Below are positions 1-7,009 of a stretch of 16,885 bases of DNA, in pieces. The stretch comes from DASSWG01 sp041689995 (lineage in GTDB: Bacteria > Bacteroidota > Bacteroidia > Flavobacteriales > Flavobacteriaceae), in the NCBI GenBank assembly GCA_041689995.1, contig JBDNFD010000013.1, positions 1 to 16,885 on the forward strand, in the 5' to 3' direction. Under the pieces are notes generated by a model. That model saw nothing but the letters and a program-made list of their open reading frames with translations. It ran no database searches and had not been told where the DNA came from. Made by a program: the position numbers and the translations under genes. The stretch's first letter is position 1. Each line of letters begins with the position of its first letter.

Positions 1-32
1 ACTTATTAACTTATTAACTTATTAACTCATTC
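1..32. repeat. Octamer tandem array after cysC
   Basis: Three perfect copies of ACTTATTA (1-8, 9-16, 17-24) are followed by a variant, ACTCATTC (25-32), which runs into the stop codon of the APS kinase gene (TGA on the minus strand, 31-33). The array may continue left of the window. The word is the reverse complement, in a shifted register, of the TTATTAAG words at 16411-16434 beyond sdhA, so related octamers occur at both ends of the window. Confidence 0.85.
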
Positions 33-633
33 ACTTTCCCACAAAAATCAATTTATCTTTTATTCCATCTACAATTTTTTTTACGGATTCTTCGATACTC
101 TCTTTTCCGGAAAAAACTTCCACATCTGGATTTGCAGGTGGTTCGTAAGGAGCGCTTATTCCCGTGAAATTAGGTATTTTACCCTCACGTGCTTTTTTAT
201 ATAAACCTTTCACATCACGTGCTTCACATTCTTCGACACTTGCGTTGACAAATATCTGAATAAAATCTTGTTTTCCAAGTATTTCCAAAATCTTCATGCG
301 GTCTTTTTCCAATGGGGAAACAAAGGCAGCCAGCGTAATAGTTCCCGCATCAACGAATAACTTGGCAATTTCAGCAATACGTCGCAAGTTTTCGCTCCGA
401 CCTTCGGGCGTAAAATCCAAATCGGCATTGATGCCCTGCCGAATATTGTCGCCGTCCAACACATAGGTTTTCATTCCCTTTTTATAAAGTTCTAATTCCA
501 CTAAATTAGCGAGGGTCGATTTTCCCGAGCCGGACAAGCCGGTGAACCAAATCAAACACGAACTGTGTCCGTTACTTTGATTTCGATCTTTCCGAGTGAC
601 TTGGTAGTTTTGTTTTACGGTGTTTGTTGACAT
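31..633 (-). CDS. cysC: Adenylylsulfate (APS) kinase
   Basis: Phosphorylates adenosine 5'-phosphosulfate to PAPS with ATP in the cytoplasm; PAPS serves sulfate reduction or sulfotransferases. With the start used here (200 aa) the P-loop GLSGSGKS is at residues 32-39, the DGDN motif at 60-63, and the FVSPLEKDR segment with the family's serine (S106) follows; the lid region GLYKKAREGKIPNFTGI and the APYEPP motif are also typical. The length fits a stand-alone CysC. The frame stays open to 690, but that extension would translate an octamer repeat array (639-670), so the ATG at 633 is preferred. The gene is last in a leftward operon, downstream of an SLC13 permease and nucleotide-sugar genes, suggesting PAPS supply for sulfation of a surface polysaccharide (inference). 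CysD/CysN are not in the window. Confidence 0.93.
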   Translation of the reverse strand: MSTNTVKQNYQVTRKDRNQSNGHSSCLIWFTGLSGSGKSTLANLVELELYKKGMKTYVLDGDNIRQGINADLDFTPEGRSENLRRIAEIAKLFVDAGTITLAAFVSPLEKDRMKILEILGKQDFIQIFVNASVEECEARDVKGLYKKAREGKIPNFTGISAPYEPPANPDVEVFSGKESIEESVKKIVDGIKDKLIFVGK

Positions 634-638
634 TCTGT

Positions 639-670
639 GAATTTGTAAGTTAGTGAATTTGTGAGTTAGG
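639..670. repeat. Octamer array upstream of cysC
   Basis: Four octamers in register: GAATTTGT (639-646), AAGTTAGT (647-654), GAATTTGT (655-662), GAGTTAGG (663-670). The array lies 5 bp upstream of the chosen cysC start. Its GTGAATTT core is opposite in orientation to the ATTCACTG words at 843-866, so the two arrays bracket a 172-bp spacer with no recognisable gene. Confidence 0.8.
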
Positions 671-842
671 ATATTCTGCCTATTACCCATTTAATTATTT
701 TATTCATGAAATATTATCCAAAAAATCCTTTTAAAAATGACAAATGGTTTAGGAAAATCTTTTAAATATTCAAGGAATTACAAATTTGACTCTTGTTATC
801 TTTTTTTCGAGCACTTTTTGGTTGCCAAATCCTATTCACCAC

Positions 843-866
843 ATTCACTGATTCACTGATTCACTG
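843..866. repeat. ATTCACTG octamer array after the SLC13 gene
   Basis: Three perfect tandem copies of ATTCACTG (843-850, 851-858, 859-866), abutting the SLC13 stop codon (TAA on the minus strand, 868-870). A degenerate copy may precede it near 834-842. It is inverted relative to the array at 639-670. Confidence 0.85.
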
Positions 867-867
867 A

Positions 868-2634
868 TTAAATATACATCCAAGAAATAACCGTTACCGC
901 TACGATCATTACAATTATGGTAACAGGAAAACCTGCTTTTGTATAATCGGAAAATTTATAACCTCCAGCACCCATGACCATGAGATTGGTTTGATAGCCA
1001 ATCGGGGTCATAAAAGATGCCGAGGCGGCGATGGCGACGGCCAAGGCAGCCGCACGAACCGGTATCCCCACCTGTTCCGCAATGGCAATCGCCAATGGGA
1101 ACATCAGAACGGCCGCGGCATTATTGGTGATAAACTCCGTGAACAAATTGGTCAAAAGATATAACATCAATAGAAAAATAACCGGATGCATACTATGGAT
1201 ATTTCCAAAAAGGATATTTGCAATCCCACTTGCTAGCCCACTTGTTTCCACCGCCTTTCCAATACCTATAGCTGTGGCAATGACCACTAAAATCGGTAAG
1301 TGAACGGCATTGATCAGTTGCTCTTTGTGCATGCAACCGCTAACCAACATAACAATTGCGGCCAGTAAGGCAGCGGTTACCATCGGAAGCCAGCCGATAC
1401 CTACCACAACGAGCATTAAAAAAATAATTCCCAGTGCGATGCGACTTTTCCCGTTATAATCCCGGAGTGCATCTCCTTTTCTCCGCACCAAATAAAAATA
1501 CTGATTATTATTTCCGTAAAACTGGTCAAAACCCGATTTGGCTTCTATGAGCAGCAAATCCCCTGCTTTGAGCGGCGTGTTTCCAACAGCACCATTAATT
1601 TGCTCCACTTTTCTCTGAATGGCCAAAACCACCCCTTTAAAGCGTTCTCGGAATTCCAATTCTTTCAACGTTTTTCCGACCAAGGGTGAACTATCCGAAA
1701 TCACTGCATCGAACAAAGGCAACGGTTCTACATTCTTTCCTCCAGGAACCGCGGGCAATAAACCTTTGGTTGAGGCAACCATGTGCACCTCATTATATGT
1801 TCCACGGAAGGTTAGGATATCACCTGCTTCGACAATAAAACCCGGTCCAACGGCGATGAGGTGCTTTCCTCGCTGTACATGGATCAAAAAAACCGATTCT
1901 AAAGCTCGTAATCCCGCTTCTTCAATTGTCTTTCCGCTCAAAGATAAATTTTTCGGCACCTTGTAGTCAAACTGATAGGCTTCGGCGGAATTGGAGATTT
2001 TTGAAAAATTATTGGCGACCACTTTTCTATCCGGCGTTATTCCGAAGCCAACAAGCATAAACCAAGCAAAAACCAAAATGGCAGCGGGAATGCCAATCCA
2101 ACTTAATTCGAACAAGCCCATTGGTTCTAGGCCAAAATCGACCATCATCCCGGAAACCAAAATGTTAGTGGAGGTACCAATAAGCGTAGAGATTCCACCA
2201 ACAATAGCTGCATAAGATAGAGGAATCAGCAATTTTGAAGACGAGATTCCTTTCTTGTCGGCCCAAGACTGCACGTGGGGAATCAGCATTGCGACAATCG
2301 GCGTGTTGTTCAAGAATGCCGAAAGACCCATGGTAGCAAGCATCATTTTGCCGCCCACTTTCCGCAGGCCATCGCGCTGCCTGAAAATCACAAAATCGAT
2401 AAATGCCAAGGCTCCTGTTTGTTGCACGCCAGTAGCCACCACGAAGAGCGCCGCCACCGTAAATACTGCTTCATTGGCAAAACCTGAAAGTGCCAGTCCC
2501 GGGCTTAAAACACCGGTCACCAATAATAGCATCAAGGCGGCAATAAACAATAAATGCGGCCTCGCAAGGTCTTTTAGCAAGGCAATCAATAGCAATACAA
2601 CCGTGGAGGCCGTAATTATCAGATCGATGTTCAT
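868..2634 (-). CDS. SLC13/DASS-family permease with two RCK_C (TrkA-C) domains, probable sulfate transporter
   Basis: A 588-aa inner-membrane protein of the divalent anion:Na+ symporter class. Hydrophobic helices fill residues 1-200 and about 395-588. Between them (about 215-375) lie two soluble TrkA-C/RCK_C-like repeats, each with a G(K)T(I/L) segment and a GD-(I/L)-L ending. This architecture is known from sulfate-transporting SAC1/SLT-type proteins. The first half carries an SAFLNNTPIV hairpin (NNT at 109-111) and the second ITNNAAAVLMFP (NN at 504-505) and TPIGYQTN (543-550), the paired sodium/anion-binding signatures of the family. Its neighbour cysC makes sulfate the most likely substrate, but di- and tricarboxylates or other anions are possible for this family. 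It starts 105 bp downstream of the dehydrogenase stop in the same direction, consistent with one operon. Confidence 0.88.
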   Translation of the reverse strand: MNIDLIITASTVVLLLIALLKDLARPHLLFIAALMLLLVTGVLSPGLALSGFANEAVFTVAALFVVATGVQQTGALAFIDFVIFRQRDGLRKVGGKMMLATMGLSAFLNNTPIVAMLIPHVQSWADKKGISSSKLLIPLSYAAIVGGISTLIGTSTNILVSGMMVDFGLEPMGLFELSWIGIPAAILVFAWFMLVGFGITPDRKVVANNFSKISNSAEAYQFDYKVPKNLSLSGKTIEEAGLRALESVFLIHVQRGKHLIAVGPGFIVEAGDILTFRGTYNEVHMVASTKGLLPAVPGGKNVEPLPLFDAVISDSSPLVGKTLKELEFRERFKGVVLAIQRKVEQINGAVGNTPLKAGDLLLIEAKSGFDQFYGNNNQYFYLVRRKGDALRDYNGKSRIALGIIFLMLVVVGIGWLPMVTAALLAAIVMLVSGCMHKEQLINAVHLPILVVIATAIGIGKAVETSGLASGIANILFGNIHSMHPVIFLLMLYLLTNLFTEFITNNAAAVLMFPLAIAIAEQVGIPVRAAALAVAIAASASFMTPIGYQTNLMVMGAGGYKFSDYTKAGFPVTIIVMIVAVTVISWMYI

Positions 2635-2739
2635 CGCTATTTTTTAACGCTTTTGGTTTTTATGGATCTAATTTTCAAACTAACTTTTCAATTTTTACAC
2701 GCCAAGTCGAATATCCACTTTGTCGAATAATCCCATGAT

Positions 2740-4125
2740 TTATAATTTTCCGTCCACTTTCTTGTCCTTCAGAATTCCTTTCACATCATACAGTACCGAT
2801 TTTTCATTTCTTAAAGATGGAAAATCCAGCTCTAAAAATTCCTGATGTGCCACTCCCAAAACCACAGCGTCAAATTTTTTGGTGGGAAGTTCTTTCGAAG
2901 ATTCCAATCCATATTCATGAGCCACTTCTTGCGGATTAGCCCACGGATCGTACAGTGTGATTTGAATGCCATATTCGCTTAATGCACGGTGCACATCGAT
3001 TATTTTCGTATTTCGGATGTCGGGACAATTTTCTTTGAAAGTAATACCCAAAAGAAGCAATTTGGCATTTTTGATGGGAATTTCCTTCTTGATCATCAAT
3101 TTAATAATTTCAGAAGCTATATATTCGCCCATGCTATCATTCAAGCGACGTCCCGCCAAAATAATCTCTGGATGATAACCTACTTCTTGTGCTTTTTGTG
3201 AAAGATAATAGGGATCTACACCAATGCAATGGCCACCAACCAATCCCGGGCGAAATGGCAAGAAGTTCCATTTGGTTCCCGCAGCTTCCAAAACCGCATG
3301 GGTGTCAATATTCATCCGGTTGAAAATTTTCGCCAATTCGTTAACGAAGGCAATGTTGATATCGCGTTGCGAATTTTCGATGACTTTAGCTGCCTCCGCA
3401 ACTTTGATGGTTGGCGCCAAATGAGTTCCGGCAGAAATAACACTCTTATACAAATCATCGACTCGCTTTCCAATTTCGGGCGTAGATCCTGAAGTGACTT
3501 TTAGGATTTTCTCCACAGTATGTTCTTTATCGCCCGGATTGATCCGTTCTGGTGAATAACCTGCATAAAAATCCACATTGAATTTCAGGCCGCTAATTTT
3601 TTCCAAAACCGGCACACATTCTTCCTCTGTAGCTCCAGGATAAACCGTGGATTCATAAATGACAATATCGCCTTTCTTCAAAACTTTCCCCACGGTTTCA
3701 CTTGCTTTGCGCAAAGGCGTCAAGTCCGGACGGTTATTTTTGTCCACCGGCGTGGGAACGGTAATTATATAAATATTGCAGTTTGCAATTTCTTCTAAAA
3801 TCGAAGCACAATACAAACCTTTATTTTCTGTTTTATTGGTTTTGGAACCCGATCCGTCCTTTTGAGAAATGACTTCTTGGGAAACAAGCACTGCTTTCAA
3901 TATTTCGTCTTCCACTTCGAGGGTACTATCGTGACCGTTATTAAGTTCATCAATTCGGCGTTGATTGATATCGAAACCGATCACTGGATATTTCGTAGCG
4001 AAAAGTCGTGCCAAAGGAAGGCCAACATAACCGAGACCGATTATGGCGATTCGTTGCGATGGGGCGACGGGGCGATCGGGTGACTGAGTGACTGGACGAT
4101 TCGTTAAGGTATTCTTTTTTTTCAT
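2740..4125 (-). CDS. tviB: UDP-N-acetyl-hexosamine 6-dehydrogenase (TviB/WbpO-like)
   Basis: A 461-aa member of the UDP-glucose/GDP-mannose dehydrogenase family, oxidising the C6 hydroxyl of a UDP-HexNAc to a uronic acid with NAD+. Seen: Rossmann GLGYVG at 30-35, DINQRRIDEL at 52-61, TVPTPVD, ESTVYPG, and the active-site GGHCIGVDPYYL with catalytic Cys300. The family text matches TviB/WbpO (UDP-GlcNAc/GalNAc dehydrogenases) better than UDP-glucose dehydrogenase, and the WbpP-like epimerase upstream supports UDP-GalNAcA as product. Odd: residues 9-24 are Pro/Arg-rich with an 8-residue period (NRPVTQSP, DRPVAPSQ) because they are encoded by an octamer repeat array at 4057-4104. No ATG lies between that stretch and the Rossmann strand, so the repeat appears to be translated. 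The ATG lies 4 bp after the stop of the broken S23 gene. An unusual loop around residues 85-105 (SQKDGSGSKTNKTEN) is also present. Confidence 0.9.
   Translation of the reverse strand: MKKKNTLTNRPVTQSPDRPVAPSQRIAIIGLGYVGLPLARLFATKYPVIGFDINQRRIDELNNGHDSTLEVEDEILKAVLVSQEVISQKDGSGSKTNKTENKGLYCASILEEIANCNIYIITVPTPVDKNNRPDLTPLRKASETVGKVLKKGDIVIYESTVYPGATEEECVPVLEKISGLKFNVDFYAGYSPERINPGDKEHTVEKILKVTSGSTPEIGKRVDDLYKSVISAGTHLAPTIKVAEAAKVIENSQRDINIAFVNELAKIFNRMNIDTHAVLEAAGTKWNFLPFRPGLVGGHCIGVDPYYLSQKAQEVGYHPEIILAGRRLNDSMGEYIASEIIKLMIKKEIPIKNAKLLLLGITFKENCPDIRNTKIIDVHRALSEYGIQITLYDPWANPQEVAHEYGLESSKELPTKKFDAVVLGVAHQEFLELDFPSLRNEKSVLYDVKGILKDKKVDGKL
4057..4104. repeat. Six octamer repeats inside the 5' end of the dehydrogenase gene
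   Basis: Six contiguous octamers in perfect register on the plus strand: CGATGGGG, CGACGGGG, CGATCGGG, TGACTGAG, TGACTGGA, CGATTCGT. Read on the minus strand they give words such as GTCACTCA, GTCACCCG, GTCGCCCC, the same consensus (R)TC(R)CYC(R) as the array at 4546-4617 on the plus strand. The two arrays therefore form an inverted pair around the broken S23 gene. Confidence 0.85.
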
Positions 4126-4129
4126 AATA

Positions 4130-4497
4130 TTATAATGTCCACTTTTCGGGATTAATAATTATTTTGATTAACATGCCTATTATATGGTCATAGCTGTCCA
4201 TTAATCGGTTGTGGTCTTTTTCCTTTATATATTTACAAGCAAATGCATAATCTAGCCAATTTTGTGTTTCCCTTGCTTCTCCTTCCGAATCAGTGAGCTT
4301 GCTGACAAAAGATTTTGGATAACGTCGCTTTCCCCATGCTTCTGCAATATTTCCGGAAACGGATCGGGAAGAACGTCTTATTTGATCCGTCAATGAATAT
4401 TTTTCTTCTTTGGAAAAAGAACGTGAAAGCCAAAAATTCCAGTATCAAATGAAAGTTGATACACACGCAAATCTTTATAAGTTCTGATTTTTTCCAT
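4130..4497 (-). pseudogene. Four-helix-bundle (S23 / 23S rRNA intervening-sequence) protein, frameshifted
   Basis: Family members are about 115-130 aa four-helix bundles, first seen encoded in intervening sequences of bacterial 23S rRNA; their biochemical role is unknown. Here the N-terminal part starts at ATG 4497 (MEKIRTYKDLRVYQLSFDTG, residues 1-20) and is typical. Its frame then runs into a stop near 4390. The remainder is in the other frame: FWLSRSFSKEEKYSLTDQ then IRRSSRSVSGNIAEAWGKRR and the C-terminal helices to the TAA at 4130-4132. The frames meet at a T-run at about 4432-4436, where five T's are present and six would restore the frame. Alternatively a 7-bp deletion is possible, since the family usually has two more residues here. 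The gene lies between the epimerase and dehydrogenase genes and is bracketed by inverted octamer arrays. Probably a recent pseudogene; slippage-dependent expression or a sequencing error in the homopolymer cannot be excluded. Confidence 0.85.
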
Positions 4498-4545
4498 TCA
4501 ATTCTCAATTTTTCTTTCAAACACCTTTATTCACAAAACCACTCC

Positions 4546-4617
4546 ATCTCCCAGTCGCTTTGTCAAAAAGTCACTCGTTTCAAAATCTCTCAATCCCGAG
4601 GTCACAAATTCCCCCAA
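4546..4617. repeat. Degenerate octamer array upstream of the broken S23 gene
   Basis: Nine octamers in one register: ATCTCCCA, GTCGCTTT, GTCAAAAA, GTCACTCG, TTTCAAAA, TCTCTCAA, TCCCGAGG, TCACAAAT, TCCCCCAA. The array extends into the 3' end of the epimerase gene and supplies its stop codon (4602-4604) and last residues. It is in opposite orientation to the array at 4057-4104. Confidence 0.7.
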
Positions 4618-5570
4618 TACCAATTCACGGCTTCTTTCAAGCCCGCAGCAATTTTATGTGAAGGTGCATAATTCAACAAACGCTCTGCTTTTTCTATACT
4701 CGCCAAAGAATGCGGAATATCGCCTGCGCGTTCGGGACCGTGTTTCACATTGACTTTTGCGATTTCCGGATCGTATTCCGATAAATATTCTTTCAGATAA
4801 GCCACCAATTCATTCAAAGTGGTTCGGTCACCAACAGCGGTGTTGTAAACGGTGTTTATAGCTGCAGGATTTTCTGTCAACATTGCCCGTTCGTTCATTT
4901 GAACCACGTTATCGATATAAGTGAAATCACGTGAATAATCACCTGTACCATTAATAACCGGTGGCTCATGTTTCATGAATTGCATGACAAATTTCGGGAT
5001 CACGGCGGCATAGGCACCATTTGGATCTTGTCGCCTTCCAAAAACATTGAAATAGCGAAGTCCCATAGTTTCCAAACCATAAATATTACTAAAAATCCCG
5101 GCATATAATTCATTCACATATTTGGTAATAGCATAGGGCGACAAAGGTTTCCCGATTTTATCCTCTACTTTCGGGAGAGCTTCTGAATCACCATAAGTGG
5201 ATGAACTTGCGGCGTAGATGAATCGCTTGACACCTTCATCACGAGCGGCAACGAGCATGTTCAAAAATCCGGAAACATTGGTTTCGTTGCTTGTTATGGG
5301 ATCATTAATAGAACGCGGAACTGAACCCAATGCTGCCTGATGCAGCACATATTTGGCACCTTTTACCGATTCTTTGCAAGTATTAAGGTCTCGGATATCA
5401 CCTTCAATTAGCTTAAAATTTTCATTGTCCAAAAATGGTTCGATATTGTGACGGTGCCCGGTAGAAAAATTATCAAGACATGTGACATGGTAGCTCTTTC
5501 CAAGAAAATGTTCACATAAATTGGAACCTATAAATCCGGCACCACCAGTAATCACTATTTTTGTTTTCAT
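4602..5570 (-). CDS. wbpP: UDP-N-acetylglucosamine 4-epimerase (WbpP/TviC-like SDR)
   Basis: A 322-aa extended short-chain dehydrogenase interconverting UDP-GlcNAc and UDP-GalNAc (or their uronic acids) using bound NAD+. Seen: nucleotide-binding TGGAGFIGSN (glycines 9/10, 12, 15), the stretch HQAALGSVPRSINDP (78-91) that is near-diagnostic for WbpP/TviC, catalytic SSST around 122-125, Y146 and K150 of YxxxK, and GLRYFNVFGRRQDPNGAYAAVIP. The length is close to that of known WbpP-type enzymes, with a slightly altered C-terminus encoded by the octamer array at 4546-4617. With the dehydrogenase downstream it makes the two-step route to UDP-GalNAcA, a building block of capsules and O-antigens. The gene follows the winged-helix regulator by 67 bp and has its own TAnnTTTG element upstream (5618-5625). 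Confidence 0.93.
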   Translation of the reverse strand: MKTKIVITGGAGFIGSNLCEHFLGKSYHVTCLDNFSTGHRHNIEPFLDNENFKLIEGDIRDLNTCKESVKGAKYVLHQAALGSVPRSINDPITSNETNVSGFLNMLVAARDEGVKRFIYAASSSTYGDSEALPKVEDKIGKPLSPYAITKYVNELYAGIFSNIYGLETMGLRYFNVFGRRQDPNGAYAAVIPKFVMQFMKHEPPVINGTGDYSRDFTYIDNVVQMNERAMLTENPAAINTVYNTAVGDRTTLNELVAYLKEYLSEYDPEIAKVNVKHGPERAGDIPHSLASIEKAERLLNYAPSHKIAAGLKEAVNWYWGNL

Positions 5571-5617
5571 ATTTTCAATTTGGATTGTTCCAATTTCTTT
5601 TATACCAATACGTTGTA

Positions 5618-5625
5618 CAAATATA
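5618..5625 (-). promoter_or_regulatory. Bacteroidota -7 element upstream of the epimerase gene
   Basis: TATATTTG on the minus strand matches the Bacteroidota -7 consensus TAnnTTTG exactly and is identical to the element in front of the tRNA-Leu gene. It lies about 48 bp upstream of the epimerase ATG. No good TTTG -33 box is at the usual spacing, so this may be a weak internal promoter or chance. Confidence 0.4.
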
Positions 5626-5637
5626 CCGGGGAATTTT

Positions 5638-6168
5638 TTATATAGACCAGATCAATAAGGGTTTTATTTGTTCCTTTTGAAGGTATTCTTCCGCCATTCC
5701 CGTATCGAAAAGGACATAGCGAATGCGCTTATTAATTGCTTTTTCGGCTTTGTTTATCAACATGGTCAAATATTGCCGATCTATTTCTTTGCCCACCAAA
5801 ATCAGATCTATAACATCGGCTTCGAGCCCTTGAGCCAACTTCCCTTCCACATAGACTTGTTCCAAATTTCCCAAGTTATTTGCCACACGTTCAACAATCT
5901 GATCGATACCCACATATTTCTGCATTATTTTCTGGACTTCATCAAAAAGTGGGTGATTGGTATTTGCTTTAAAATATTTTCGGTTTCCCTGCTTCTTGCT
6001 TTTCAACATTCCAGCCTCCTCAAATCGATTGAGTTCAATGCGGATGGCGTTGGTACTCTCACCAAACTCTGTTTCCAAACTGCGCAAATAAGATCTGCTG
6101 GCGGAATTCAAAAAGAATTTCAGCAGAAGTTTGATGCGGGTTTTGGAACTAATGAGCGTATCCAACAT
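5638..6168 (-). CDS. Winged-helix (ArsR-like) regulator with degenerate nucleotidyltransferase-like C-terminus
   Basis: 176 aa from the ATG at 6168 (an upstream in-frame ATG at 6213 would add 15 residues; MLDTLISSKTRIKLLLKFF is the usual N-terminus of such proteins). Residues 1-75 form a winged helix: RSYLRSLETEFGESTNAIRI as the turn-helix and GNRKYFKANTNHPLF as the wing. The C-terminal half (GKLAQGLEADVIDLILVGKEID) resembles the core of a minimal nucleotidyltransferase fold without an obvious intact catalytic motif. Proteins of this type commonly sit near the start of Bacteroidota capsule/EPS operons, directly after a UpxY antiterminator as here. It probably tunes expression of the cluster; the ligand and operator are unknown. 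Confidence 0.78.
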   Translation of the reverse strand: MLDTLISSKTRIKLLLKFFLNSASRSYLRSLETEFGESTNAIRIELNRFEEAGMLKSKKQGNRKYFKANTNHPLFDEVQKIMQKYVGIDQIVERVANNLGNLEQVYVEGKLAQGLEADVIDLILVGKEIDRQYLTMLINKAEKAINKRIRYVLFDTGMAEEYLQKEQIKPLLIWSI

Positions 6169-6277
6169 GATTTTTGGGGATATTTTTTTGAATTGAAAGG
6201 GAAAGAACGGCATGGCTTCGCCCTTCTCAGTCCCATGTGAAAGTGGTATTTTCCGTAATTATTTGGCTACGAAGTAC

Positions 6278-6769
6278 TTATTTGTTCGCTGTGCCAACCG
6301 TACTTTTTGGAACTTCCACGGAAAGGGAGATCCCAAGTTGTTGTATTTGCAACACCACCTTATTTCTACTTTGGCGTATCACAACACCCTTTTTTTCCAG
6401 CAAAAGTCCTTCTTTAATAACCAAGGTCTGTCCCGGCTCGAACGACTCACAAACGATTTTTTCCTGTTGGTGTTCGTCAAAGAAAGCGATTACCTCCATC
6501 ATTTCCTTTTCAGGAATAAGAGCAGGTTTATGCAACCAAAAAACAAATCCGACCACACCGGGCGTTTGTAAAACCTCCAGACGGTCAGATTGGTTCAAGT
6601 GAATAAAAACATAGGAACGGAAATAAGGCTCCTTCAGCTTTTTTTTACGGTCGCTCCATTGGCGCACCACCACTTTCATGGGGCAAAAAACCTCGAATCC
6701 TTTAGCGGAAAGACGTTCTGCCACCTTGCTTTCGGCACGGCTGTTCACATATAAAACTTGCCAATTCAT
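6278..6769 (-). CDS. UpxY-family transcription antiterminator (NusG/RfaH-like)
   Basis: A 163-aa NusG paralogue. Residues 1-100 form the NGN domain (NWQVLYVNSRAESKVAERL, FCPMKVVVRQWSDRKKKLKEPYF with a conserved basic patch, RSYVFIHL, GVVGFVFW). Residues about 105-160 form a small KOW-like barrel (PGQTLVIKEGLLLEKKGVVI). The family rides RNA polymerase through long polysaccharide operons and is typically encoded by their first gene; in Bacteroides UpxY proteins act on their own locus. Its position at the head of the leftward glycan operon fits. A TAnnTTTG element (TAGATTTG, minus strand, 6801-6808) lies 32 bp upstream of the start codon. Confidence 0.9.
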   Translation of the reverse strand: MNWQVLYVNSRAESKVAERLSAKGFEVFCPMKVVVRQWSDRKKKLKEPYFRSYVFIHLNQSDRLEVLQTPGVVGFVFWLHKPALIPEKEMMEVIAFFDEHQQEKIVCESFEPGQTLVIKEGLLLEKKGVVIRQSRNKVVLQIQQLGISLSVEVPKSTVGTANK

Positions 6770-6800
6770 AAATGAGTAGTTTTGTTACTCAATTAACGGG

Positions 6801-6808
6801 CAAATCTA
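6801..6808 (-). promoter_or_regulatory. Bacteroidota -7 element for the polysaccharide operon
   Basis: TAGATTTG on the minus strand matches TAnnTTTG and would give a leader of about 25-30 nt before the antiterminator gene. No convincing TTTG -33 box lies 18-21 bp upstream. A 25-bp near-palindrome lies about 95 bp further upstream. Confidence 0.4.
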
Positions 6809-6901
6809 TAAAAAAAAGGCGACTTGGCATGACCAGAATTCTAAAAAATTCGTAGAAAATAGAATCGTTTGGATAACTAGAAATAAAACATAAAGGAATT
6901 T

Positions 6902-6926
6902 CAACAAAAATTTGCAAATTTTGTTG
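6902..6926. repeat. 25-bp near-palindrome upstream of the polysaccharide operon
   Basis: Arms CAACAAAA (6902-6909) and TTTTGTTG (6919-6926) flank a central palindrome TTTGCAAA (6911-6918) with one extra A (6910). It sits in the 240-bp gap between the antiterminator gene and the end of the dipeptidase gene. Candidate regulator site or hairpin; the rest of the gap shows nothing recognisable. Confidence 0.6.
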
Positions 6927-7009
6927 ATTCTCAATGTAGAAAGATAGGCGCAATTAAGAAATAAGAAAAATTATTGCGACTGCGATTAGAAAGGGTGTTG
7001 TCTATTCAA

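Noticed and set aside
634..690. N-terminal extension of CysC by 19 residues from an upstream ATG at 690
   Set aside because: The extension is the translation of an octamer repeat array and is not family-like; the ATG at 633 gives a normal-length enzyme.
5668..6240. 190-codon plus-strand ORF opposite the winged-helix regulator
   Set aside because: It is the antisense of a clearly recognisable regulator gene and shows no protein-family features of its own.
6770..7009. Invertible promoter upstream of the UpxY-headed operon, as in Bacteroides capsule loci
   Set aside because: Only one compact near-palindrome is present, with no separated inverted pair flanking a promoter and no invertase gene.
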